Shown piece after piece: positions 1 to 6,340 of a stretch of 64,000 bases of DNA. Made by a program: the position numbers and the translations under genes. The stretch's first letter is position 1. The number at the start of each line of letters is the position of its first letter. Under the pieces are notes generated by a model. The model saw nothing but the letters and a program-made list of their open reading frames with translations. It was not told where the DNA came from and ran no database searches. Source of the DNA: Acinetobacter calcoaceticus (GTDB taxonomy: Bacteria > Pseudomonadota > Gammaproteobacteria > Pseudomonadales > Moraxellaceae); assembly GCF_900520355.1 (NCBI RefSeq), contig NZ_LS999521.1, positions 620,001-684,000 of the forward strand. Reading direction: 5' to 3'.

Positions 1-1
1 T

Positions 2-88
2 CATGGTGTAATCGATCAGATTGTTCATCGTCATGCTTTACGTGATACTGTATCTCGACTTGTATCGAAATTGATGAACTTACCTTGA
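2..88 (+). CDS. accD: Acetyl-CoA carboxylase carboxyltransferase beta subunit, C-terminal end (partial)
   Basis: Only the last 28 codons are inside the window. They read HGVIDQIVHRHALRDT and end in KLMNLP. The pattern IDxIVxR...KLMNLP is the conserved C-terminal end of bacterial AccD, the carboxyltransferase beta subunit that works with AccA to make malonyl-CoA for fatty-acid synthesis. The gene directly precedes folC, as in the accD-folC order of many gammaproteobacteria, and its TGA stop overlaps the TTG start of folC (TTGA). The identification rests on a short tail plus gene order; the catalytic part lies upstream of the window. Confidence 0.75.
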   Translation, partial: HGVIDQIVHRHALRDTVSRLVSKLMNLP

Positions 89-1371
89 ATCAACAAGCTC
101 CACTTTCAATAGACTCTTTAGATACATGGCTCAATTATTGGAGCCATGTTCACGTTACAGGGATAGATCTTGGTCTGGAACGTGTAATTCCTGTTGCAGA
201 AAAGCTCGGTGTAACTCAGCCTACTGCTAAAGTTTTTACAGTAGCCGGAACGAATGGTAAGGGCTCAACGACAACCACACTAGCTGCTATATTAAATCAG
301 CAGGGTTATAAAGTTGGGTTATATCAGTCACCCCATATCTATCGCTTTAATGAACGAGTCAAATTAGGTGGAGTCGAAGTCGATGATCGAAGTCTGATTG
401 ATGCTTTTGTTCAAGTCGATCAGGCTCGTCGCGATTGTGATTTAAGCTTATCTTTTTTTGAAGCAACCACTTTGGCTGCTTTTGTCATTTTTAAACAACA
501 GCAATGCGATGTATGGGTGCTCGAAGTTGGTTTGGGCGGACGCTTAGATGTTGTTAATGTAATTGATCCTAACGTTGCGGTTATTACTAATATTGGCCTA
601 GATCATACTGATTGGTTAGGCGATACCATTGAAAAAATTGCTTTTGAAAAAGCAGGAATTATTCGTCCACAAATTCCGGTTGTCTTTGCTGGCGAACAAC
701 TTTTACCTCAAGCAATTCAAGATAAAGCAGAAAGTACGCAAGCAATTTTATATACCGTTAATCGTGATTATTTTTATAAACTCGCCGATGATGGACAAAA
801 CTGGTACTTTGCCTCAGAAGGAACCACTTTAAAGCTTCCTTTAGGTCGTTTAGCCATCGAAAATATTGCGGGGGCGGTTGCAGCCATTTTAAATAGCGGA
901 CTTGAAATTTCTCAGTCTGCTTTAGAAAAAGGTATTCAAGCTGCACGCTTAGCAGGACGTTTTGAACAGCGCCAAGTGGAAGGCAAAACAGTAATTTTTG
1001 ATGCCGGACACAATCCACATGGTGTTGAATTTTTGTTAAAGCAATTGCGAAATTTCTTAGAATACAATAAACAGTACACAGAAGTTGTCGCAGTATTTTC
1101 AATGCTGGCAGATAAAGATATAAAATCAGTAGTCGATTTATTGAAACCTACTGTTTTACATTGGAAAATTGCTGAATTGAATGTGCCGCGTGCTGCATCG
1201 ATTCAGCAGCTCACTGAGGCCTTGCAAGGTCAGACAGTACAACAATATGGCAATATCAAAGAGGCATTTAAATCAGCGCTTGAGCAAACAAATAACAATC
1301 AGCTGATTTTGGCCTGTGGTTCGTTTCATACTTTAGAAGCGATTTGGGAGTATTTGGAAGAATGTCAATGA
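85..1371 (+). CDS. folC: Bifunctional dihydrofolate synthase / folylpolyglutamate synthase
   Basis: A 428-residue Mur-ligase-type enzyme that adds glutamate to dihydropteroate and to folates, using ATP in the cytoplasm. The ATP-binding loop GTNGKGS is at about residues 55-61. Further family signatures are YQSPH, the segment ITNIGLDHTDWLG near 170, and DAGHNPHG near 306 in the C-terminal glutamate-ligase domain. Length is normal for FolC. There is no early ATG in frame; the start is a TTG whose last two bases are the first two of the accD TGA stop, so translation is probably coupled to accD. Its own stop overlaps the ATG of the next gene (ATGA), extending the coupling. Identification is firm; the TTG start is the only unusual point. 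Confidence 0.95.
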   Translation: MNQQAPLSIDSLDTWLNYWSHVHVTGIDLGLERVIPVAEKLGVTQPTAKVFTVAGTNGKGSTTTTLAAILNQQGYKVGLYQSPHIYRFNERVKLGGVEVDDRSLIDAFVQVDQARRDCDLSLSFFEATTLAAFVIFKQQQCDVWVLEVGLGGRLDVVNVIDPNVAVITNIGLDHTDWLGDTIEKIAFEKAGIIRPQIPVVFAGEQLLPQAIQDKAESTQAILYTVNRDYFYKLADDGQNWYFASEGTTLKLPLGRLAIENIAGAVAAILNSGLEISQSALEKGIQAARLAGRFEQRQVEGKTVIFDAGHNPHGVEFLLKQLRNFLEYNKQYTEVVAVFSMLADKDIKSVVDLLKPTVLHWKIAELNVPRAASIQQLTEALQGQTVQQYGNIKEAFKSALEQTNNNQLILACGSFHTLEAIWEYLEECQ

Positions 1372-2420
1372 ATAACAAACAACGCTGGATGGGTGGTGTT
1401 GTTTTACTGGGTGGTGGTGTTTTATTGGCAGCATTACTTCTAAAAGGAAATGAGGAAATAAAACAGGTTGAAGTTCAATCACCTGCATCCACATCACCAA
1501 AAACTCAAACTAAGCCAAAGCAAGCAACCGAAGGACAAATGGTACAACTACAACCTCTAGCGGTTGATGTTGAAACAGAAAAGCGTTTGCTAGAAGAACA
1601 GCGCCGTTCGCGTGAAAAAGCTGTTGCAGAACAGGAAGCACGTGCAGCAGAGTTTTTAGCAATGCAACAGCAAGCTGAAGCCGACGCTGCTCGTAAAGCA
1701 GCGGCAGAGTACGCTGCGATTAATGCGCGCCGTACAGCAGCTCAAGAAAGTTCAGATAATATTCCACCAGAGTTAGTGGGTGAGGCGAAAGCTAAAAACC
1801 AGCAAGCCAATGTAGCGAATAAAACAACTGATACTTCAAAAATAGATGCAGATAAAAAAGCAGCCGAAGCAAAACGACAAGCAGAAGCAGCCAAAAAAGC
1901 AGCTGAAGCAAAACGCCAAGCAGAAGCTGACAAGAAAGCAGCTGAAGCAAAACGTCAAGCAGAAGCTGACAAGAAAACAACTGAAGCAAAACGTCAGGCA
2001 GAAGCCGATAAGAAAGCAGCTGAAACAAAACGCCAAGCGGAAGCTGATAAGAAAGCAGCTGAAGCAAAACGTCAAGCAGAAGCTGATAAGAAAGCGTCAG
2101 ATGCTAAACGCAAAGCCGAAGCTGATAAAAAAGCTGATGCTGAAAAAGCACGTGAACTGCTGGAAAATGGTGATAAAAAGTGGATGGTGCAAGTTGCATT
2201 GGCTGCTAACCAAGCAAATGCAGATTCAGTTGTTTCTAAATTACGAGCTAAAGGCTACAAGGTAACTACGAGCCAAACCAGCAAAGGAATCCGTATTATG
2301 GTTGGACCAGCGAAAGACCGTGATACAGCAGATGCAGCTCGTAAGAAAATTACTTCTGATTCAAGTTTAAATATGAAATCGGCTTGGGTCATTGACTGGG
2401 TACCGCTTGATCAGCGATAA
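1368..2420 (+). CDS. SPOR-domain protein, DedD-like, with long Lys/Ala/Glu repeat linker
   Basis: A 350-residue inner-membrane protein: one membrane segment near residues 8-25, a charged linker rich in A, K, E, R and Q, then a C-terminal SPOR domain (about 270-350, starting KKWMVQVALAANQANADSV). SPOR domains bind denuded peptidoglycan at division septa, and the gene follows folC as dedD does in E. coli, so a divisome role is inferred. The linker contains seven 13-residue repeats of the type DKKAAEAKRQAEA and should form a long charged helix. I chose ATG 1368 because GGAAG at 1356-1360 is 7 bases away; the ATG at 1362 is too close. The start overlaps the folC stop as ATGA. Confidence 0.85.
   Translation: MNNKQRWMGGVVLLGGGVLLAALLLKGNEEIKQVEVQSPASTSPKTQTKPKQATEGQMVQLQPLAVDVETEKRLLEEQRRSREKAVAEQEARAAEFLAMQQQAEADAARKAAAEYAAINARRTAAQESSDNIPPELVGEAKAKNQQANVANKTTDTSKIDADKKAAEAKRQAEAAKKAAEAKRQAEADKKAAEAKRQAEADKKTTEAKRQAEADKKAAETKRQAEADKKAAEAKRQAEADKKASDAKRKAEADKKADAEKARELLENGDKKWMVQVALAANQANADSVVSKLRAKGYKVTTSQTSKGIRIMVGPAKDRDTADAARKKITSDSSLNMKSAWVIDWVPLDQR
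1851..2123 (+). repeat. Seven in-frame 39-bp tandem repeats
   Basis: Seven consecutive 39-bp units, each encoding a variant of DKKAAEAKRQAEA, fill this stretch exactly. An eighth partial unit begins at 2124 (GATAAAAAAGCT). Units differ mostly at silent or conservative positions. As the period is a multiple of three, gain or loss of units would change linker length without breaking the frame. Confidence 0.9.
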
Positions 2421-2429
2421 CGGCTGATC

Positions 2430-2500
2430 ATCCCCTAAATCAAATCAGGAACACTTCAAAGGCTTTATTCTTGTGAGGAGTGTTCCATTCAATAGGGGAT
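2430..2500 (+). promoter_or_regulatory. Nested inverted repeats that can sequester the next gene's ribosome-binding site
   Basis: Outer arms ATCCCCTA (2430-2437) and TAGGGGAT (2493-2500) are perfectly complementary. Inside them, GGAACACTTC (2448-2457) and GGAGTGTTCC (2477-2486) pair over 10 positions with one G-U. The outer 3' arm is the AGGGG Shine-Dalgarno sequence of the gene starting at 2508. There is no T-tract, so this is not a standard terminator; a translation-control or mRNA-stability hairpin fits better. The structure is visible in the sequence; its function is inferred. Confidence 0.55.
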
Positions 2501-2507
2501 CTTGAAG

Positions 2508-3437
2508 ATGAATACAACGATCAAAATATTAGAACAATTTGTTTTTGCACAAGATTCGGTGATTAGCGCACTGTCTGGAGTCGCTTGTGTGGGGGATGAT
2601 GTTTACTTTGTTGGTGATAATCTCCCTTATTTATTAAGAATCAATCGAGCCCAGAACATGGCCGATGCAACGGTCTTTGAAAAAATTCCGTTATTTGAAC
2701 CTTCAGAGCAAATACCGCTAAGTGCATTAAGCAAAGAACAGAAGCCTGATTTTGAAGCTTTAACCTCCATAAGTTGGAACGGACAATCACAGCTTTTGGT
2801 GATGGGCTCGGGTTCTACAGAAAATCGAAAACGAGCATTACTCTATAACCCCTCCAATGATCAGGTCAGAACTTTCTTGGATGCGGTTGATTATGATTTT
2901 TTGCAGCATCAGGTTGAATTAACAGGCGGGGCTGATCTCAATATAGAAGCCGTATGTTCAGACCATCGTTATCTCTATATCTTTCAACGTGGTAACATAA
3001 ATCTCTATCATGGGGTTTTAGTCTTTGATTTAAACAAAATTCAAGCAGGAAAATCCTTAGCAAATGCATTTATACATTCGCTCAAACTGAGCTTAGCTGA
3101 GCTTGATGGTTCAGCAAGTGGTATTTCAGATGCTTGTTTTTTAGTGGATAAAAATTTGATTGTTGCTACAGCTACGGTCGAACAAACACTCAATACCTAT
3201 GATGACGGTGCTGTCTTAGGAAGTTTTATCTTGGTGTTTTCGCCTGAGGGTAAAGCTTTAGCGGCTCATTTGATTCAAGATACGAACGGACAGACGCTGC
3301 CAATCAAGGTTGAAGGGATTACTTGGTTTGAGTCGAGATCTGATGGCGAAGTATTTTTATTAGTGACAGACAGTGATGGTGGTGATTCTGAAATTTTGAA
3401 GGTATTACTTAGCAACGCCACTTTGGGAAAATCATAA
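2508..3437 (+). CDS. Conserved hypothetical protein, possibly beta-propeller
   Basis: A 309-residue soluble protein with no signal peptide or membrane segment. I do not recognise a named enzyme. The sequence alternates short hydrophobic strands with turns (for example VACVGDDVYFVGDN, SQLLVMGSGSTENRKRALLYNPSND, RYLYIFQRGN, VFLLVTDSDGGDSEIL), a pattern that suggests a beta-propeller-like fold; this is inference only. The start at ATG 2508 is supported by AGGGG at 2494-2498; a TTG six bases upstream is possible. It follows the SPOR gene by 87 bases that contain the RBS-masking hairpin. In E. coli the dedD homologue is followed by cvpA and purF, which are absent here. Confidence 0.7.
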   Translation: MNTTIKILEQFVFAQDSVISALSGVACVGDDVYFVGDNLPYLLRINRAQNMADATVFEKIPLFEPSEQIPLSALSKEQKPDFEALTSISWNGQSQLLVMGSGSTENRKRALLYNPSNDQVRTFLDAVDYDFLQHQVELTGGADLNIEAVCSDHRYLYIFQRGNINLYHGVLVFDLNKIQAGKSLANAFIHSLKLSLAELDGSASGISDACFLVDKNLIVATATVEQTLNTYDDGAVLGSFILVFSPEGKALAAHLIQDTNGQTLPIKVEGITWFESRSDGEVFLLVTDSDGGDSEILKVLLSNATLGKS

Positions 3438-3513
3438 AGTTAAATCATATTTTTGATAATCATCTATCTTTACATGTATCTTTTTCGATGTAATTGATAA
3501 TAATAAAAACAAT

Positions 3514-3543
3514 AAATAAGTTGGTGATTGAGCCAACTTATTT
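3514..3543. terminator. Bidirectional intrinsic terminator
   Basis: AAATAAGTTGG (3514-3524) and CCAACTTATTT (3533-3543) form a perfect 11-bp stem with an 8-base loop between two convergent genes. Reading on the minus strand it is followed by a T-rich run, so it best serves the phosphatase unit; it may also stop readthrough from the plus-strand gene. Confidence 0.7.
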
Positions 3544-3582
3544 GCCTAATAATCGTGTTTGCATACAAAAGCAATCCAGTCT

Positions 3583-4164
3583 TTAACTGCTAGAATTCGA
3601 CAGTTGCTGTTGAGTCCATTTAACATTTTCAGGTGTAAATAGGCGGTCAATGTTCTTCCAGATAATATGATAGCCATAACCGCCTTGTTTCATTTCTTTA
3701 ACCGCATCATCAATTGCCCAATTCTCAAAAATAATTCGATACATGGCAACACTAGCTCCTGTACGGTCTGAACCATGGTAGCAGTGCAATAGAACACGTT
3801 GATTATTCTGCTTGGCAATCTTAATTTGTTGCATGACTTCTAATAGATCTTGTCGGTCGATTGCCCATGTATTGATAGGAATATGTGCAAGGTTAAAATT
3901 TTCATTTTTAAAAACTAAATCATCTGAGGCTCTAGCTCTTAAATTAATAATGGTACTTATTTGATGACGTTTTAGCTCGGGAACCATCGTTGCATCGGGT
4001 TGTTCACTGCGAAAAACAGTATCACTAATCTGATAAAAGTTATGGGTCTCAGAGACTAAGGTCCCCCAGTCTTGGGGGCGATGCTCATGGGCAATACTTT
4101 CATGCTGCATACATCCCTGTAAATTTATACAGATGACAAGTGTAATGAGCGATAATTTTTTCAT
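3583..4164 (-). CDS. Lipoprotein dual-specificity/tyrosine phosphatase-like protein
   Basis: A 193-residue predicted lipoprotein. The N-terminus is a signal sequence ending in the lipobox LQGC (Cys18 lipidated). The catalytic signature HCYHGSDRTG is at residues 127-136, giving the C-X5-R loop (Cys128, Arg134) of cysteine-dependent protein phosphatases. A conserved Asp in the preceding loop (AIDRQD, near 103) could be the general acid. Bacterial relatives act on phosphotyrosine, phosphoinositides or other phosphoesters; the substrate here is unknown, but the lipid anchor places it in the periplasm or on a membrane. Its ATG overlaps the stop of the upstream hydrolase gene by four bases, so the two are almost certainly co-translated. 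Confidence 0.85.
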   Translation of the reverse strand: MKKLSLITLVICINLQGCMQHESIAHEHRPQDWGTLVSETHNFYQISDTVFRSEQPDATMVPELKRHQISTIINLRARASDDLVFKNENFNLAHIPINTWAIDRQDLLEVMQQIKIAKQNNQRVLLHCYHGSDRTGASVAMYRIIFENWAIDDAVKEMKQGGYGYHIIWKNIDRLFTPENVKWTQQQLSNSSS

Positions 4165-4973
4165 GTTTGGTACCGGTTAAGCTCATAAGGATCATGAGCA
4201 CAAATTATTTCAATCGTTGGCTCATGTTGAGCTAAATGCTGTAAGCGTTTGAGATTAACAAGACGTTTCTCATTATCTTCTGCAAATGTTTTTTCCAGCA
4301 AACTAAGTGATCTTAATTTATTTTTAGGGTTTAACTCTAGATGTGAATAGTATGCATCTCCACAAAATAATAACCATCGATTTTGCTGCTTTATGGCAAT
4401 GCCACAATGACCAGCTGAATGCCCTAATAGAGGCACCATTAAAATCTCATCTTGAAACAGAGGAAAGCCTTTTACTTTTTCAAGGTTAAACCATGCTTCG
4501 CCTTGCTGATATTCAATAAAGTTCCAGTAGCGATGATCTTTATATTGATTGGTTCTATAGCGAAGTTTTCCCTTAAAATTTGGAAGTTGGGCTGCATTAT
4601 ATTCTGCTGCTAAAACATGGACAGTGGCATGGGGGAAATCTGAAATTCCACCTGCATGATCAAAATCAAGATGAGTAACAAAGATGTGCTGTACATCCTT
4701 AGGATTAAACCCAAGCTTTTGGATTTGCTGGATGGCACTAAACTCAAGGTTAGTCTCAATTTTACCTAAACGTTGAACTAATGAACCTAGTCGCTGCTTC
4801 ATGTGAAGGTAATCTTGCAATCCAAAACCTGTATCAATAAGTACAAGGCCGCGATCGGTTTCAACCAGAAGGCAATGGCAGACGACTTCAGCCCGGAAGC
4901 CTTTTTGTCCAAAGAGTGGGGCACAAACTGGGCACATGCTGCCGCACTTTAAATGATGGATTTTATAGATCAT
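4161..4973 (-). CDS. Metallo-beta-lactamase-fold hydrolase, AHL-lactonase-like
   Basis: A 270-residue MBL-fold protein. The metal-binding motif is THLDFDHAGG at 100-109; its second ligand position is Asp where classical lactonases have His. Further ligands are likely in LLGHSAGHCGI and CGDAYY. No signal peptide is seen. The N-terminal Cys-rich segment CGSMCPVC is distinctive. The overall pattern resembles N-acyl-homoserine lactonase family members, so quorum-signal or other lactone hydrolysis is possible, but the family is broad and the substrate cannot be read from sequence. It is the first gene of a two-gene unit with the lipoprotein phosphatase (ATGA overlap at 4161-4164). Confidence 0.8.
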   Translation of the reverse strand: MIYKIHHLKCGSMCPVCAPLFGQKGFRAEVVCHCLLVETDRGLVLIDTGFGLQDYLHMKQRLGSLVQRLGKIETNLEFSAIQQIQKLGFNPKDVQHIFVTHLDFDHAGGISDFPHATVHVLAAEYNAAQLPNFKGKLRYRTNQYKDHRYWNFIEYQQGEAWFNLEKVKGFPLFQDEILMVPLLGHSAGHCGIAIKQQNRWLLFCGDAYYSHLELNPKNKLRSLSLLEKTFAEDNEKRLVNLKRLQHLAQHEPTIEIICAHDPYELNRYQT

Positions 4974-5053
4974 GATTTTTATTTTTTATACCGAATCGCT
5001 TCGAGTTATAACTGATCTGGGCAGTAAAAACCATGTGTATTCAATACATAAAT

Positions 5054-5081
5054 AAAAAGCCATCACGTTGGATGACTTTTT
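5054..5081 (-). terminator. Intrinsic terminator of the peroxiredoxin transcript
   Basis: In minus-strand RNA the 11-base arms pair completely with one G-U (AAAAAGUCAUC with GAUGGCUUUUU) around a six-base loop, and the U-run continues as UUUUUAUUU. Confidence 0.75.
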
Positions 5082-5123
5082 AGGATGAGGATATTTACTT
5101 ATTCCCCTTAGGATTTTTGAGGC

Positions 5124-5290
5124 TTACTATGCGCTTGGCTTATTTAAAGTTTATTGATGTTACCTATGTGCTTTGCTTGTCATGAACTTTTCAAATGTTT
5201 ACCTACGCATTTCGCTTGTCTTGTAGCGAACTTTTCAAATGCTTGCCTACGCGCTACGCTTGTCTTGCGTTCGGAGCGAGCATTGCTCGC
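5124..5290. repeat. Degenerate 37-44 bp tandem repeat, about four copies
   Basis: Units begin near 5124, 5161, 5200 and 5244 and share the pattern TACCTAnGC....GCTTGTC....GAACTTTTCAAATG. The two central copies are the most similar: CTTTTCAAATG at the end and TACCTA at the start are identical. The last copy is truncated and ends in a perfect 6-bp stem GCGAGC/GCTCGC (5276-5281 and 5285-5290). No open frame runs through the array. Confidence 0.65.
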
Positions 5291-5297
5291 TTTATCC

Positions 5298-5933
5298 TCA
5301 CTCAGGCTGTGGTGTTAAGCGTAAATAAGGTTTAACCGCTGTATAGCCTTTAGGGAAGCGCTGTTTAATTTCTTCTTCATCTTTAAGTGAAGGAACAATA
5401 ACGACATCTTCACCTTGCTGCCAGTTCGCAGGCGTAGCGACTTTATGCTTGTCAGTTAATTGTAATGAGTCAATAACACGTAAGACTTCATTAAAATTTC
5501 GGCCTGTTGAAGCAGGGTAGGTAATGATTAAGCGAACTTTTTTATTAGGGTCAATAATCACTAAAGAACGCACTGTGAGCGTTTCACTGGCATTTGGATG
5601 AATGAAATCATATAGCTCAGATACTTTACGGTCTTTATCTGCAATAATTGGAAAATTTACAGTGGTATTTTGTGTTTCGTTAATGTCATTGATCCAACCC
5701 TTATGAGACTCTACATCATCTACTGACAGAGCAATCGCTTTAACATTACGTTTTTCAAATTCATCTTTTAATTTTGCTGTGTAACCTAACTCTGTTGTAC
5801 ATACGGGCGTATAGTCGGCTGGATGTGAAAATAAAATTCCCCAACTATCCCCTAGAAAATCATAAAAATTAATTGTGCCTTCACTCGATTCTTGTTGAAA
5901 ATCGGGGGCTGTATCTCCTAATCGCAGTGTCAT
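5298..5933 (-). CDS. 1-Cys peroxiredoxin (Prx6 family)
   Basis: A 211-residue thiol peroxidase that reduces hydrogen peroxide and organic hydroperoxides in the cytoplasm. The peroxidatic motif PVCTTELG is at 43-50 (Cys45), preceded by HPADYTP. There is no other cysteine, which makes it a 1-Cys enzyme of the Prx6/LsfA type. The C-terminal extension with GEDVVIVPSLKDEE and KPYLRLTPQP is characteristic of this subfamily. It appears to be monocistronic, ending at the terminator near 5054-5081. Homologues are often part of the oxidative-stress response; no OxyR site could be assigned here. Confidence 0.92.
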   Translation of the reverse strand: MTLRLGDTAPDFQQESSEGTINFYDFLGDSWGILFSHPADYTPVCTTELGYTAKLKDEFEKRNVKAIALSVDDVESHKGWINDINETQNTTVNFPIIADKDRKVSELYDFIHPNASETLTVRSLVIIDPNKKVRLIITYPASTGRNFNEVLRVIDSLQLTDKHKVATPANWQQGEDVVIVPSLKDEEEIKQRFPKGYTAVKPYLRLTPQPE

Positions 5934-6340
5934 GGTCTTTCCTCAATTGGTCATAATTTGTTATTCGATCCAATGAATATGCAGCATTATCTTTATGATT
6001 AAAATTATTGTTTTTGTATTTTATTATGAGTTTTTTATATAAGTGTAAATATATATGACTAAAACTCACTATTTTATGTGCTTAATCAATGTAACTTTAA
6101 GGTAAATTTGCTAAATTAGATTTCTCGGAAGTTATGCTTAATAGATGAGCGTTAATGTTACGTTTTTAGGTGCAAGGCACATTACGGGGGACTAGGTGAA
6201 TGATAAAACCATTCGTCTAACTATCAGATTTTTTTTAGGGGTTTTGTGCAAAACCCTTGTACTTCAAATTTCTGGCACCATAATAAACGACTGAGAAAAA
6301 GTTTATTCATTTGACCAAGCAAGATTTAGAGAGTTTATCC
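5934..6340. other. Divergent intergenic region between peroxiredoxin and secA
   Basis: About 400 bp, A/T-rich, holding the promoters of two divergent genes. I could not identify a convincing paired -35/-10 for either. A GATAAT hexamer on the minus strand near 5983-5988 is a possible -10 for the peroxiredoxin gene. A TTG-initiated upstream extension of secA from 6311 is possible in frame but poorly supported. No other coding potential is apparent. Confidence 0.5.

Larger units (their letters stand above)
4974..5297. other. Intergenic region with terminator and degenerate repeats
   Basis: A 324-bp gene-free stretch. Near 5054-5081 is a terminator hairpin. From about 5124 to 5290 there are about four diverged tandem copies of a 37-44 bp unit. 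I found no coding sequence in it. It lies downstream of the peroxiredoxin gene and upstream of the MBL hydrolase, both on the minus strand, so it must also contain the MBL promoter; I could not place that with confidence. Confidence 0.6.

Noticed and set aside
1846..2265. Open frames of 139, 91 and 79 codons across the SPOR repeat region in other frames
   Set aside because: They are shadows created by the 39-bp tandem repeats, which keep every frame open; the products are low-complexity and unlike any protein.
5276..5290. GCGAGC/GCTCGC hairpin as the peroxiredoxin terminator
   Set aside because: No T-tract follows on the minus strand; the stem at 5054-5081 has one and is the better terminator.
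6311..6340. TTG start giving SecA ten extra residues
   Set aside because: SecA proteins begin at the [12 protein letters not shown] helix; the extension has no support.
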